64,000 bases of DNA from Flexivirga alba. GTDB taxonomy: Bacteria > Actinomycetota > Actinomycetes > Actinomycetales > Dermatophilaceae. The notes under the pieces were generated by a model. It worked only from the letters and a program-made list of their open reading frames with translations. It made no database searches and was not told the origin of the DNA. The position numbers and the translations under genes are program-made. The stretch spans positions 1,550,001 to 1,614,000 of the forward strand of contig NZ_JBHSWH010000001.1 in assembly GCF_042661025.1 (NCBI RefSeq), read 5' to 3'. This document shows, one piece after another, positions 1 to 11,080 of this stretch. Numbering within the stretch: the first letter of the stretch is position 1; each line of letters opens with the position of its first letter.

Positions 1-1121
1 ATCCGCGCGTGCGGCGTGGAATGCGTGGTAACCGTCGAGGGATTCGGCGAGCCGATCGATCTCGCCCAGTGCAAGGTCAGGCCCGTCCATTTCGGCGAGC
101 GCCACGGCCCGGTTGAGGCGTACGACGGGTGAGGGATCGAGCTTCGCCATACGGTCGTAGAGGGTGACGATCTGCGACCAGTCCGTGTCGCGTGCGGCTG
201 GCGCGTAGGTGTGCACCGCGTTGATCGCGGCCAGCAATTGGTAACGGCCCGGGGCTCCCCGCCCGCCGCGACAACGGCCAGTCGCTCGCGGACCAATGCG
301 TGGCCCTCGGCGATCAGCTCGCGATCCCACGCGCCACGGTCCTGCTCGTCCAGCGTGACGAGTTCACCGGTCCGGGAGACTCGTGCGGCGCGCCTGGCGT
401 CGGTGAGCAGCATCAACGCGAGAAGGCCTGCCACCTCGCCGTTTTCGGGTTGCAGCACGCGCAGCAGCCGACCCAGCCGGATTGCCTCGTCGGTCAGGTC
501 GGCGCGCACCGGGTCGTCACCGCCAGTGGCCAGGTAGCCCTCGTTGAAGACGAGGTAGACGACGGCGAGCACACCGGCCAGTCGCTCCTGTATGTCGGCC
601 GCAGACGGCACCCGATAGGGGATGTGTGCCGCCTTGATCTTCGCCTTGGCACGCGTGATCCGCTGCGCCATGGTCGTCTCCTGCACGAGGAACGCGGCCG
701 CGATCTCGGCGACCGTCAACCCGCCGAGCATCCGCAAGGTCAGCGCCACGCGGGCCTCCATCGCGAGTGCCGGGTGGCAGCAGGTGAAGACGAGCCGGAG
801 CCGGTCGTCCTCGACCGGGCCTGTTGGTGCAGAAGGCGTTTCGTCGATCATCAGCTGAGCCTCTTCGTGCTTGGCGCCGCGTCGCGACTCCCGTCTCAGC
901 CGGTCGATCGCCTTGCGCGTGGCAGTGGTGGTGAGCCATCCACCGGGGTTGGGAGGTATGCCGTCACGTGGCCACCGTTCGACGGCTGCGACGAACGCTT
1001 CCGCCGCGGACTCCTCGGCGATGTCGAGATCACCGAAGCGTCGTGTCAGGCCGGCGACCACCCGTGCCCACTCTTCGTGGTGGGCACGGGTGATGGCCTG
1101 GTCGACGGAGCCGTCGGTCAC
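1..1121 (-). pseudogene. ECF RNA polymerase sigma factor (DUF6596 type), frameshifted and cut by the window edge
   Basis: Cytoplasmic ECF-type sigma factor of the large class paired with YciI-like proteins. Translation from GTG at 1121 shows the sigma-2 helix (DIAEESAAEAF, then PRDGIPPNPGGWL), the linker with RLVFTCCHPAL, the sigma-4 helix (LTVAEIAAAFLV) and the C-terminal domain (YLVFNEGYLA). Near 247-260 the frame breaks. A single missing base in a C/G run restores GRYQLLAAINAVHTYAP and then SPVVRLNRAVALAE, which run off the window. Its start overlaps the stop of the YciI gene by four bases, so the two are co-transcribed. Both frames read as normal family sequence, so I infer an indel error rather than a decayed gene. 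The 3' end is outside the window. Confidence 0.85.
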
Positions 1122-1504
1122 GACTCGAGCAGTGCCTTGAAGGACTCTTCGGTCTGGAAAGGGCGCACTTCGATCTTCCCGCGGCACGCTTTGGACCCCT
1201 CCGCAGCGAGGGCGAGGGCCTCGTCGAGATCCGCTGCCTCGATGACCCAGAAGCCGCCGAGTTGCTCCTTGGCCTCCAGGTAGGGGCCGTCCGTGATGAT
1301 CGTCTTGTCGCCCCGGCCGTCGACGGTGGTCGCCGTCGTCGCCGCTTCGAGCCCGTCGGCGAAGACGAAATGCCCTTCTCTCTCGAGCTTTTCGTTGAAC
1401 GCGCCGGTGTCGGCGAACGACTGGAGCATCGCTTCCTTGCTCGGGTAGTCGCCGAATTCGCTGCGTTCCGCGGCTCCGAAGACCGACATCATGTATCTGG
1501 GCAT
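1118..1504 (-). CDS. YciI family protein (DGPF domain)
   Basis: A 128-residue ferredoxin-like-fold protein of the YciI/DGPF family, usually encoded next to an ECF sigma factor. It starts MPRYMMSVFG and carries the signature ITDGPYLEAKEQLGGFWVIE around residues 70-89. ATG at 1504 was chosen because it begins the conserved domain; upstream codons in frame read through the preceding gene. It overlaps the sigma factor start by four bases and follows another YciI gene after a single base, so three genes form one operon. The biochemical role of such partners is not established. Family assignment is firm, function open. Confidence 0.88.
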   Translation of the reverse strand: MPRYMMSVFGAAERSEFGDYPSKEAMLQSFADTGAFNEKLEREGHFVFADGLEAATTATTVDGRGDKTIITDGPYLEAKEQLGGFWVIEAADLDEALALAAEGSKACRGKIEVRPFQTEESFKALLES

Positions 1505-1505
1505 G

Positions 1506-1883
1506 TCATTCGCTCTCTTCCAGTTGCAGAATGTGCTCTCTCCCGGGGAAACGGTGCACCTCTTGCGGCCACTCCAGTGCGACCGCGAGTCGCCCCGCCC
1601 AGTAGCGCGCAGCCTCATCGTCGTCGACCTCGACGACGCAGAAGCCGCCCAGATGTTCCTTGGTCTCGACATACGGGCCGTCGGTGAAGACCGGTTTCCC
1701 GTCCTTCGCCGTCGCACTGAATAGCACGGACTCAGCGCCGATGCCACCGTCGGTGAAGACGAAGACTCCGGCCTTCTGCATGTCGGTGATCACGACCTGG
1801 GAGGCGTCTGCTTTCGCCCGCAGCTCCTCCAAGGTGTGCTCTTGCACCCACTCATCGTTGAACGCGATCAGATACTGGGGCAC
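1506..1883 (-). CDS. YciI family protein (DGPF domain)
   Basis: A 125-residue YciI-like protein, first gene of the YciI-YciI-sigma operon. It opens MPQYLIAFND and has the motif FTDGPYVETKEHLGGFCVVE near residues 87-106. It is clearly related to the gene downstream and to the copies at 5037, 49889 and 50248, so the window holds five members. The ending HILQLEESE is specific to this copy. The promoter must lie in the 240-base divergent gap before the ABC transporter operon. Function in this sigma-linked family is unknown; a role as a sensor or modulator of the sigma factor is only inference. Confidence 0.86.
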   Translation of the reverse strand: MPQYLIAFNDEWVQEHTLEELRAKADASQVVITDMQKAGVFVFTDGGIGAESVLFSATAKDGKPVFTDGPYVETKEHLGGFCVVEVDDDEAARYWAGRLAVALEWPQEVHRFPGREHILQLEESE

Positions 1884-2084
1884 TGACGTCTCCTCTCAGG
1901 TCGGCCGGGGCCGGGGAGCCTCGAACCGGACGGCCCGGGTGGCCGTCATACCAACTCCACGAACGTGTGAACCCGAATACGACACCTTCCGCAGAAGAAT
2001 TCAGGATCCCTGTCGCAGTCAGCTCCAGGCTCGCACGATTTTGCGCCGCATGACCGTGTAAACCGTTGCGGTGACGCCGGGCGC

Positions 2085-2107
2085 TTGACCTTGACGCAGC
2101 GTCAGGG
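2085..2107 (+). promoter_or_regulatory. Probable MerR-type operator/promoter of the ABC exporter operon
   Basis: A -35-like TTGACC (2085-2090) runs into the dyad CCTTGACG-CAG-CGTCAGGG (2089-2107), 8-bp arms with one mismatch, ending 15 bases before the ATG at 2123. A dyad abutting the -35 of an over-long spacer is the classic MerR-family layout, and a MerR gene closes this operon. The short distance to the ATG suggests a leaderless or very short 5' UTR. Confidence 0.6.
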
Positions 2108-2122
2108 TCGCACGCTCGTTGC

Positions 2123-2904
2123 ATGACCACGAAAACAGCGATCGACATCATCGGACTCACCAAGTCCTATGGCGACCAGGCGGTGCTCCGCGGCGTCGAC
2201 CTGTGTGTTCCCGCCGGCACCGTCTTCGCACTGCTCGGCTCCAACGGGGCGGGCAAGACGACCACCATCCGGATCCTGTCCACCCTGCTCGCGGCCGACG
2301 GCGGAACGGCCAGCGTCAACGGGTATGACGTCGTCGATTCGGCCGCAGACGTCCGCCGATCGATAAGTCTCACAGGGCAATTCGCGGCCGTGGACGAAAT
2401 CCTGACCGGTCGCGAGAACCTCGTCCTCATCGCCAGGCTGCGACGACTCGCGGATCCCGGGGGATCGCCGACGGCCTGCTGGGGCGGTTCGACCTGACCG
2501 AAGCGGCCGGCCGCCGAGTGTCGACGTATTCCGGCGGAATGCGGCGCCGGCTCGATATCGCGATGAGCCTGATCGGCGAGCCGCCGGTGCTTTTCCTGGA
2601 CGAGCCGACGACCGGTCTCGACCCGCAAGGGCGGCTTGAGGTCTGGGCGACGATCCGGGAGCTCGCGACCACCGGCACCACGGTGCTGCTGACCACGCAG
2701 TACCTCGACGAGGCCGAGCACCTGGCCGACCGGATCGCGATCCTGCACGAGGGCGTGATCATCGCGAACGGCACACTCGCCGAGCTGAAACAGCTGCTCC
2801 CGCCGGCGAAGGTCGAGTATGTCGAGAAGCAGCCCACCCTCGAAGAAGTCTTCCTCTCGATCGTCGGCCGCGACGACCGGACACCCGCTAGGAGTGAACG
2901 ATGA
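2123..2904 (+). pseudogene. ABC transporter ATP-binding protein (DrrA-like), frameshifted
   Basis: ATPase of a drug or antibiotic exporter that would energise the permease encoded next. The first frame (2123-2497) holds Walker A (GSNGAGKTTT, about residue 40) and the Q-loop (SLTGQFAAVDE). The second frame holds the ABC signature YSGGMRRRLD, Walker B VLFLDEPTTGLD, the H-loop TTQYLDEAEHLADR and the DrrA-like C-terminus ending in LEEVFLSI. The frames meet near 2455-2463, where one missing base in a C/G run would give ADPRGIADGLLGRFDL. Together they make a standard-length ATPase of about 260 residues. The stop overlaps the permease start by four bases. An indel error is likelier than a true pseudogene. 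Confidence 0.88.
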
Positions 2905-3662
2905 CAACGGAATTCGCCAGCAACACCGCAGCGATGCTCGGCCGCTCCATGCGCCACATCCTGCGCAGCCCGGACACGATCATCACCACTGCGATCACCC
3001 CGATCGCGATGCTGTTGTTGTTCGTCTACGTGCTCGGGGGCGCCATACACACCGGCAGCGGGAAGTATGTCGACTACCTCCTGCCCGGCATCCTGCTCAT
3101 CACCATCGCTTCCGGTATCGCGTACACCGCGTTGCGGCTCTTCACCGACGTGTCGACCGGGATCTTCGAGCGCTTCCAGTCGATGCCCATCGCTCGATCG
3201 GCGTTGTTGTGGGGGCACGTGCTGACCTCCCTTGTGGCGAATCTGATCTCTTTGACCTTGGTCGTACTCGTAGCTCTCGCAATGGGATTCCGCTCCGGTG
3301 CAAGCGTCGTGGCGTGGCTGGAGGTGCTCGGGATCCTGGTGCTATTCACGCTGGCGCTCACCTGGCTGGCGGTGATCCCGGGCCTCACGGCGAAGTCGAT
3401 CGACGGCGCGAGCGCGTTCGCCTATCCGCTGATCTTCCTGCCGTTCGTCAGTTCTGCCTTCGTGCCCACTGCTGGCATGCCCGGCCCCGTGCGCTGGTTC
3501 GCGGAGCACCAGCCGGTCACTGCCATCGTCAACACCATCCGTGACTTGTATGCCGAGAAACCGGTCGGCAACGACGGCTGGATCGCCGTCGTGTGGTGTG
3601 CCGGCATACTCCTGGTCGCGTACCTGCTGGCGATGCGCACCTACCGCAGCAAAATCGCCTAA
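2901..3662 (+). CDS. ABC-2 type transporter permease (DrrB-like)
   Basis: A 253-residue membrane protein with about six hydrophobic segments, the first near TTAITPIAMLLLFVYVLGG and later ones around residues 55-80, 105-130, 140-165, 175-195 and 225-245. The cytoplasmic loop with IFERFQSMPIARSAL is typical of DrrB/ABC-2 permeases. It pairs with the ATPase immediately upstream (overlapping ATGA) and is followed after 27 bases by a MerR regulator. The three genes look like an inducible exporter for a hydrophobic compound; the substrate cannot be read from sequence. Confidence 0.88.
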   Translation: MTTEFASNTAAMLGRSMRHILRSPDTIITTAITPIAMLLLFVYVLGGAIHTGSGKYVDYLLPGILLITIASGIAYTALRLFTDVSTGIFERFQSMPIARSALLWGHVLTSLVANLISLTLVVLVALAMGFRSGASVVAWLEVLGILVLFTLALTWLAVIPGLTAKSIDGASAFAYPLIFLPFVSSAFVPTAGMPGPVRWFAEHQPVTAIVNTIRDLYAEKPVGNDGWIAVVWCAGILLVAYLLAMRTYRSKIA

Positions 3663-3689
3663 CTTCAACGAGATTCGGGACAATGGACC

Positions 3690-4466
3690 ATGCTCACGAT
3701 CAGTCAGCTCGCGGCATACGCAGGCGTCACGGTGCGCGCAGTCCGGCACTATCACGCCAAAGGCTTGCTACCCGAGCCGCAGCGGGACCACTCCGGCTAT
3801 CGGCGGTATGACGCAACGGCGGTGGCCGAGCTGATCAAGATCCGCACCCTGGCCGACGCCGGAGTCCCGCTGTCCCGGGTCCGCGAGCTGCTCGTCGCGG
3901 ACGAGGCCGACTTCGCAGCGGCGGTGGAGCAGATCGACCGGAGGCTGCGCGCCGAGATCCGCGAGCGGCAACATCACCGCGAACGCATCGCCAAGCTCGC
4001 GGCCGGCGACAGCCTGGCCCTCCCGACTGATGCGGTCGCCTACCTGGGCCGGTTGCGCGAGCTCGGCTTCAGCGAGCATTTCATCGGCGGAGAACGCGAT
4101 GCCTGGATCCTGGTCGCCGGCCAGCTCCCGGAGCGGATGTCGTTCTACATGACGTTGAAACAGCAGCAGCTCGAGGACCCGGAGAGCCTGGCGCTCTACC
4201 GTGAGCTGGCCGAGGTCATCCACTGGGAGGCCGACGACCCGCGTCTGTCGGCGATCGGTGACCAACTCGTCGCGCTGCTGGAGGCCGCTCATCCCGACGG
4301 CGCCGAGTCGAGCGTCGATGCCGCAGCGCGGATTCCCGACGACCTGGCCCGACTCCTCGATGAGCTGTTCGTGCAGCTGGTGCCGGCGGCGCCGCGGATC
4401 CTGCAGCGGTTGCGAGAGCGCGGCTGGACCGGCTGGACGAACCTCAAGCGCATTGACCGGACGTGA
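3690..4466 (+). CDS. MerR family transcriptional regulator
   Basis: A 258-residue regulator. The N-terminal helix-turn-helix is clear (LTISQLAAYAGVTVRAVRHYHAKGLLPEP, then the wing GYRRYDATAVAEL), followed by a dimerisation helix from about residue 85 and a longer C-terminal effector region than a minimal MerR. Third gene of the exporter operon, 27 bases after the permease, so it probably autoregulates through the dyad at 2089-2107. No cysteine cluster for metal sensing is visible, so an organic ligand, perhaps the exported compound, is more likely. Confidence 0.88.
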   Translation: MLTISQLAAYAGVTVRAVRHYHAKGLLPEPQRDHSGYRRYDATAVAELIKIRTLADAGVPLSRVRELLVADEADFAAAVEQIDRRLRAEIRERQHHRERIAKLAAGDSLALPTDAVAYLGRLRELGFSEHFIGGERDAWILVAGQLPERMSFYMTLKQQQLEDPESLALYRELAEVIHWEADDPRLSAIGDQLVALLEAAHPDGAESSVDAAARIPDDLARLLDELFVQLVPAAPRILQRLRERGWTGWTNLKRIDRT

Positions 4467-4552
4467 CACGCCACCGTCATACGGCAGCTATCCCGAGCGC
4501 TACCGTGGGGCAGCAGTATGGCGCCCGACCGAGCCACACCTCTGGAGAATGC

Positions 4553-5014
4553 ATGTCCTACGTCGTTGACTTCACAACAGTTTCGACCGTCGGCTTGGAG
4601 TCGTCGCCGGTCGCGGACGCGCTCGCCGGCCTGCGTGCCAACGAGGCGCGCTACTTCAAGAACAAGTACGACCACACGTTCACGGTGGAACCTGCGGCTG
4701 AAGCCAAGTCGGCGATCGACTGGGTGAGCGGGATCCTCAAGGACGAGCGCGACATCGTCATCGCATCCCCGGCACTGGAAGCCAGCCAGTTCCAGGTCGA
4801 GAACATCAAGATGGCCTACGTCTTCTACGAGAGCGGCTTGTCGATCAATGTGATGTACACCGTTGACGACGGCGGGAAGCGTGCCGTCGGCTTCAAGCTG
4901 TCGGACGGCATGGAAGTCCCGGCCGAGCTCGGCGCGTTCAAGTTCGCCCGGCAGAAGTCGAAGCTCGCCGGCACGATCCGCGGGTCCTACTTCGTCATCA
5001 AGGGCGAGCACTGA
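4553..5014 (+). CDS. Hypothetical protein
   Basis: A 153-residue soluble protein I do not recognise. It starts MSYVVDFTTVSTVGLES, with TCTGGAGA about six bases before the ATG as a plausible ribosome site. It has no signal peptide, membrane segment or cysteine pair. The middle (IKMAYVFYESGLSINVMYTV) looks like alternating beta-strands and the end (FARQKSKLAGTIRGSYFVIKGEH) is basic. Codon use and GC match the neighbours. It lies alone after the MerR operon and converges on a YciI gene. A real gene is likely from the clean frame and start; function unknown. Confidence 0.65.
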   Translation: MSYVVDFTTVSTVGLESSPVADALAGLRANEARYFKNKYDHTFTVEPAAEAKSAIDWVSGILKDERDIVIASPALEASQFQVENIKMAYVFYESGLSINVMYTVDDGGKRAVGFKLSDGMEVPAELGAFKFARQKSKLAGTIRGSYFVIKGEH

Positions 5015-5036
5015 TCCCTGTCAGCTCTTTGCTCCG

Positions 5037-5378
5037 TCAGCCGATCCGTCGGACCTCCTGGGGCCAGCCGCACGCCTCGGCGATCTTGCCGGCCCACACC
5101 TTCGCGGCGTCGTCGTCGGCAACGTCGACGACGGTCAGGCCACCCAGGAACTCCTTCGTCTCGGCGAACGGCCCGTCGGTGACGACGAGTTCGCCGCTGG
5201 TCGCGTCGGCGCTGAATGCCTTGTTGATGTCTTCTTCCAGCCCACCGGCGAAGACGTAGACGCCTGCGTCCTTCGCTTCTTCCACGACCGCGTTCGCGAG
5301 TGGCCCGCGCTTGCTGAACCACTCCTCGCTGTGGTCGCCCACCCACTGCTGGTTGAAGTAGATGATGTATTGCGCCAT
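5037..5378 (-). CDS. YciI family protein (DGPF domain)
   Basis: A 113-residue YciI-like protein starting MAQYIIYFNQQW, with the family signature VTDGPFAETKEFLGGLTVVD near residues 71-90. The ATG at 5378 has a good AAAGGAG ribosome site upstream; longer in-frame starts lie in non-conserved sequence. Most similar in layout to the 125-residue copy at 1506-1883. Here no sigma factor is adjacent, so this member stands alone, convergent with the hypothetical gene at 4553-5014. Confidence 0.85.
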   Translation of the reverse strand: MAQYIIYFNQQWVGDHSEEWFSKRGPLANAVVEEAKDAGVYVFAGGLEEDINKAFSADATSGELVVTDGPFAETKEFLGGLTVVDVADDDAAKVWAGKIAEACGWPQEVRRIG

Positions 5379-5587
5379 GTCGGCTCCTTTGTCGCAGTGG
5401 CGGACTCGGTGCCCGCTCACCATCTCTACGAACAGCACACGACGAATACGACAGAGTCGCAACCGACGATTGTTGTGTGCCCGTTTGGGGTGCTCTCAGG
5501 TCTTGCCCGCTGGCCCGCCCGTGGCGAGAATAGGAGGTTGCGGTCCCCGGCATACAACGGCCCGGGCCTCGACGAAGGAAGCGTCTG

Positions 5588-6747
5588 ATGTCCGATGTAG
5601 CCATCCAGGTGTTGGTCGGGACGACCAAGGGCACGTTCATCCTCGACGGCGACGCCGATCGCTCGCGCTGGGCGGTTCGCGGACCGTATTGCGACGGGTG
5701 GCCGATCAACCACGTCATCGGCGACCCGGCTACCGGGACGATGTGGGCCGGCGGTGGCGGCGACTGGTCCGGTGCCGGCGTATGGCGCTCCAACGACGGC
5801 GGCGCGACGTGGGACGTGACCAAGCTGACCACCGGCGAGATGGACTCATGGGCGGCGAACGATCCCGAGTTCGCGGAGTCGATCGGCTGGACCGAGGCAC
5901 CGGTCCCGTTCGGTGACAGCTTCTCTCAGGTCTGGTCACTTGGCCGATCCGGCGGAAAGCTTTATGCCGGAACCAAACCCGCGACCCTGCTGGTCAGCGA
6001 CGACGATGGCGAGACCTGGCAGACGGTCAAGGGCCTGACTGATCACCCGTCGGCGCCCGACTGGGGACCAGGCGCCGCGGGGCTCGTCCTGCACACCATC
6101 GTCGTCGACCCGGAAGACCCCGAGAAGATGTGGATCGGCATCTCCGCAGCCGGGGTCTTCGCCACCGAGGACGGCGGCGTGACCTGGGAGCGCCGCAACG
6201 ACCTCGCCGACCCCACGGCGGGCGAAGGCAACACCCACCCGGCCGCGGCCTCCGACGGGCACACCGGCTTCTGCGTGCACCACCTCGAACGCGCCGCGGG
6301 GAGGAATCCGTTCTCTACCAACAGAATCACCACGGTGTATGGCGCTCGCAGGATGGCGGCCACACCTGGCACAACATCACCGCGGGCCTGCCCTCGACGT
6401 TCGGCTTCCCACTCTGGGCGCATCCGCGTGACGGCCGGACGATCTGGACCGTGCCGCTCAACGGCGACAGCGAGGGCCGCTACCCACCGGATGCGGCCGC
6501 CGCTGTATGGCGCTCCCGGAACGCCGGTGCTTCGTGGGAGGCGCTACGCACCGGGCTCCCGCAAGAAGCGTGCTTCTTCACCGTGCTGCGCCAGGGCATG
6601 AGCGGCGACCGGCAGGACCCCGCCGGTGTCTACTTCGGGACGAACACCGGGTCCGTCTTCGCCAGCCGTGACGAGGGCGAGACATGGGATGAAATCGCCC
6701 GGCACCTGCCCACCGTGCTGGCCGTCGAGGTCTTCGAACGCGTCTAG
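5588..6747 (+). pseudogene. BNR/Asp-box repeat protein (sialidase-like beta-propeller), frameshifted
   Basis: A beta-propeller protein of the exo-alpha-sialidase/YCF48-like class. Six Asp-box-like repeats are visible: WRSNDGGATWD, VSDDDGETWQ, ATEDGGVTWE, WRSQDGGHTWH, WRSRNAGASWE and ASRDEGETWD. The first three are in the frame opened by ATG 5588; the last three need a shift near 6298-6303, where one extra G in a run of four would join HHLERAAG to EESVLYQQNHHGVWRS. The joined product is about 386 residues, as expected. There is no signal peptide, and without a complete catalytic set sialidase activity should not be assumed. An assembly indel is the likeliest cause of the break. Confidence 0.82.
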
Positions 6748-6798
6748 GGGTGGCTCGGAAGAAAATCTCCCCGGACCGGGAATCATTCGACCTACCTG

Positions 6799-6825
6799 AA
6801 AGTTGAGTCAGGTAAGCGCAACTTT
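6799..6825. promoter_or_regulatory. HAIR-like HspR operator 1 upstream of dnaK
   Basis: GTTGAGT-N7-GCGCAAC inside a wider AAAG...CTTT dyad. The HspR consensus (HAIR) is CTTGAGT-N7-ACTCAAG; half-site spacing is exact and the left arm differs at one base. It lies about 140 bases before dnaK. Confidence 0.65.
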
Positions 6826-6860
6826 GGTGCCGTCGGTTTGACACGACTGCGGTCGCCGGA

Positions 6861-6881
6861 GTTGAGTCGGACACAGTCAAC
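6861..6881. promoter_or_regulatory. HAIR-like HspR operator 2 upstream of dnaK
   Basis: GTTGAGT-N7-AGTCAAC, exact HAIR spacing, 36 bases after operator 1 and 82 bases before the dnaK ATG. Two operators in tandem suggest cooperative repression by the HspR encoded at the end of the same operon. Confidence 0.7.
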
Positions 6882-6963
6882 TTCGCTCGTATGACGCGGG
6901 GCTTCTCTGCGTCCGGCGACGACACATGACAGCCAAACATCTCAACCAAGGGAGAACACAGAC

Positions 6964-8864
<1,901 letters not shown>

Positions 8865-8868
<4 letters not shown>

Positions 8869-9521
8869 CCGACCCCAAGGGCCCGCAGCCGGGCTCCGCT
8901 TCGGCGGAGCCCGGCCGGCGGCCGGAGGAAGAGGACCAGACCGGACCGGTCATCCGCGACAAGCGCCGGATCGACGAAAACGGTGACGTGCGAGTGACAT
9001 CGGAGGGCAACGTGGCGGACAAGACCGCACCGGATGTCGCCGACGAGCCGGCACCGGCCGAGAACGTTGCGGACACGGAGGGTGACCACCCTGACACCGT
9101 GCTCGCGGCGGAGCGGCTCGACGCCTTGCAGCGCACCCAGGCGGAGTACTTCAACTACAAGAAGCGCGTCGAGCGCGACCGAGAGGCCCAGAGGGACGCC
9201 ACTACGGCGCGCGTTCTGGAGTCATTTCTGCCCGTGCTCGACGACATCTACCTGGCGAGGCAGCACGGAGATCTGGAGGGCTCGCCCTTCGAGAAGATCG
9301 CCGACAAGCTCGACTCGACGCTCACCAAGCTGGGCCTGACCGCGTTCGGCGCGGTCGGTGAGCCGTTCGACCCCACCCATCACGAAGCCTTGATGCACAT
9401 CGAGGCCGAGGTGCCGGAGGGTTCGGAAGGCACCACGATCGTGCAGGTCATGCAGCCGGGCTACCGGCTGGGTGAGCGCATGGTTCGCCCCGCCCGCGTC
9501 GCGGTCGCCGACCCGTCCTGA
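8865..9521 (+). CDS. grpE: Nucleotide exchange factor GrpE
   Basis: A 218-residue DnaK co-chaperone that releases ADP from DnaK. The N-terminal 80 residues are charged and disordered; the coiled-coil helix starts around LAAERLDALQRTQAEYFNYKKRVERD, and the beta-wing domain holds the GrpE signature near PFDPTHHEALMHIE and ends GYRLGERMVRPARVAVA. The GTG start overlaps the dnaK stop (GTGA). A strong hairpin separates it from dnaJ, unlike the other junctions of the operon. Confidence 0.95.
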
Positions 9522-9529
9522 TGAAGCCC

Positions 9530-9583
9530 AAGTTGCCCACCGAGCGGGGGTTCATCGCGAATCCCCGCTCGGTGAGGCAACTT
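9530..9583 (+). terminator. Long hairpin between grpE and dnaJ (attenuator or internal terminator)
   Basis: Outer arms AAGTTGCC/GGCAACTT and inner arms CACCGAGCGGGG/CCCCGCTCGGTG pair as a 20-bp stem with one bulged A and a 13-nt loop. No clear T-run follows. Placed inside an operon, it could lower dnaJ-hspR relative to dnaK-grpE or set an mRNA processing end. It is not a HAIR site. Confidence 0.6.
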
Positions 9584-9603
9584 TCGACGTACTGGAGTGA
9601 TTG

Positions 9604-10617
9604 ATGGCTAGTCAGGATTGGCTCGAAAAGGACTTCTACAAGATCCTCGGCGTCTCCCAGGAGGCGACCGACGACGAGATCAAGAAGGCCTACCGCAAGC
9701 TCGCCCGTAAGTGGCACCCGGACCAGAACCCTGGTGACACGGCAGCGGAGCAGAAGTTCAAGGACATCGGCGAGGCCAACTCCGTCCTCGCCGACCCGGC
9801 CAAGCGCCAGGAGTACGACCAGCTGCGCCAGATGGTCGGTGGCGGTGCTCGTTTCACCGCCGGCGGACCGGGCGGTGCCGGCGGCGGCGCCGGGTTCGAG
9901 GACCTCTTCGGTTCGATGTTCGGCGGAGGCGGCGGTGGGCAGAACGTCCGGTTCCCCACCGGCGGCCGGGGCGAGCAGATCAACCTCGACGACATCCTCG
10001 GCCAGTTCGGCGGTGGCGGCGGCTACGGGTCGCCGTATGGCGGCTACCAGGCCGGTCCCCGCAAGGGCGCCGACCTCGAGGCGCGCACCACGCTGAGCTT
10101 CCGGGACGCTGCGGCCGGCGAGACCATCGCCCTGCAGGCCGCCGACGGGCAGACGATCAAAACGCGAATTCCCGCTGGTGTCAGGGACGGTCAGACGATC
10201 CGGTTGCGCGGCAAGGGGCAGCCCAGCCCCAATGGCGGGCAGCCCGGCGACCTGCTGCTGCACATCACGGTGCAGTCACACCCGGTGTTCCGCCGCGAGG
10301 GCAACAACCTCACGGTCGACCTGCCGGTGACCTTCGCCGAGGCCGCGTTGGGAGCCACCGTCGCAGTGCCGACACTGAGTGGCAAGAGCGTCAAGGTCAA
10401 GATCAAGGCGGGCACGCCGTCCGGTCGCAAGCTGCGCGTCAAGGGCCAGGGCATCCAGGCCAAGAGCGGCGCCGGTGACCTGATCGCGATCGTGCAGATC
10501 ATCGTGCCGGAGAAGCTGTCCGGGGAGACGAAGAAAGCGGTCGAGGCGATCGCGGAGCAGGAGCGCGCCGACGGCGTCGACCCGCGAGCCGAACTGAGCG
10601 CGAAAGCTGCCCAGTGA
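9604..10617 (+). CDS. dnaJ: DnaJ-type co-chaperone without zinc finger (CbpA-like)
   Basis: Hsp40 co-chaperone that stimulates DnaK ATPase. The J domain (residues 5-72) has the essential HPD in RKWHPDQNPGD; a Gly-rich linker (about 78-150) follows, then two beta-sandwich substrate domains. The CxxCxGxG zinc-finger repeats of type I DnaJ are absent: no cysteine pair is found, so this is the type II/CbpA-like version common as DnaJ1 of actinobacterial dnaK operons. ATG at 9604, with GGAG upstream, is preferred over the in-frame TTG at 9601. Its stop overlaps the hspR start. Confidence 0.92.
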   Translation: MASQDWLEKDFYKILGVSQEATDDEIKKAYRKLARKWHPDQNPGDTAAEQKFKDIGEANSVLADPAKRQEYDQLRQMVGGGARFTAGGPGGAGGGAGFEDLFGSMFGGGGGGQNVRFPTGGRGEQINLDDILGQFGGGGGYGSPYGGYQAGPRKGADLEARTTLSFRDAAAGETIALQAADGQTIKTRIPAGVRDGQTIRLRGKGQPSPNGGQPGDLLLHITVQSHPVFRREGNNLTVDLPVTFAEAALGATVAVPTLSGKSVKVKIKAGTPSGRKLRVKGQGIQAKSGAGDLIAIVQIIVPEKLSGETKKAVEAIAEQERADGVDPRAELSAKAAQ

Positions 10618-11066
10618 TGGTCCGCTCGTCGTGGCGAGGCGCGGCGCCGCCGCCGGGCGACGCGCCGATCTACGCGATCTCCGCGGCGGCGCAGCTTGCC
10701 GGCATACATGCTCAAACCCTGCGCCAATACGACAGATTGGGCCTCGTGACGCCGTCCCGCACCAGGGGCGGCGGGCGTCGCTACTCGATGGACGACCTGG
10801 ACGTCCTGCGGGAAGTGCAGCGACTCTCCCAGGAGGAGGGCGTCTCGCTCGCCGGCATCCGCCGGATCCTGGAGCTCGAGGACCAGGTCGGCGCACTCCG
10901 GTCGCGCGTTCGCGAGCTGTCCGAGGAGCTGGCCCGCGAGCGCAGCAAGGGCATGGGCCGCGTCTTCGCGGCAGCCCCGGACGGTCAGATCACGCCGCTG
11001 CGCCCGGGCGAGCGCGTCACGCCGGTGCGGGCCGAGCGCGCCCTCGTCGTATGGCGCAAGCGCTGA
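10614..11066 (+). CDS. hspR: Heat-shock repressor HspR (MerR family)
   Basis: A 150-residue MerR-family repressor of heat-shock genes. The helix-turn-helix reads YAISAAAQLAGIHAQTLRQYDRLGLVTPSR with the wing RRYSMDDLDVLREVQ; an HspR-type helix follows (EGVSLAGIRRILELEDQV). The basic tail ends ERALVVWRKR. In known HspR systems DnaK acts as co-repressor. Last gene of the operon, overlapping dnaJ by four bases (GTG 10614; an ATG at 10617 is also possible). Predicted targets are the HAIR-like sites before dnaK and clpB. A strong terminator follows. Confidence 0.94.
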   Translation: MMVRSSWRGAAPPPGDAPIYAISAAAQLAGIHAQTLRQYDRLGLVTPSRTRGGGRRYSMDDLDVLREVQRLSQEEGVSLAGIRRILELEDQVGALRSRVRELSEELARERSKGMGRVFAAAPDGQITPLRPGERVTPVRAERALVVWRKR

Positions 11067-11080
11067 CCTCGATGGACACG

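Noticed and set aside
2123..2904. Programmed ribosomal frameshift in the ABC ATPase
   Set aside because: The break looks like eight others in unrelated genes and lacks a slippery heptamer with a downstream structure that I could see. A sequencing indel is simpler.
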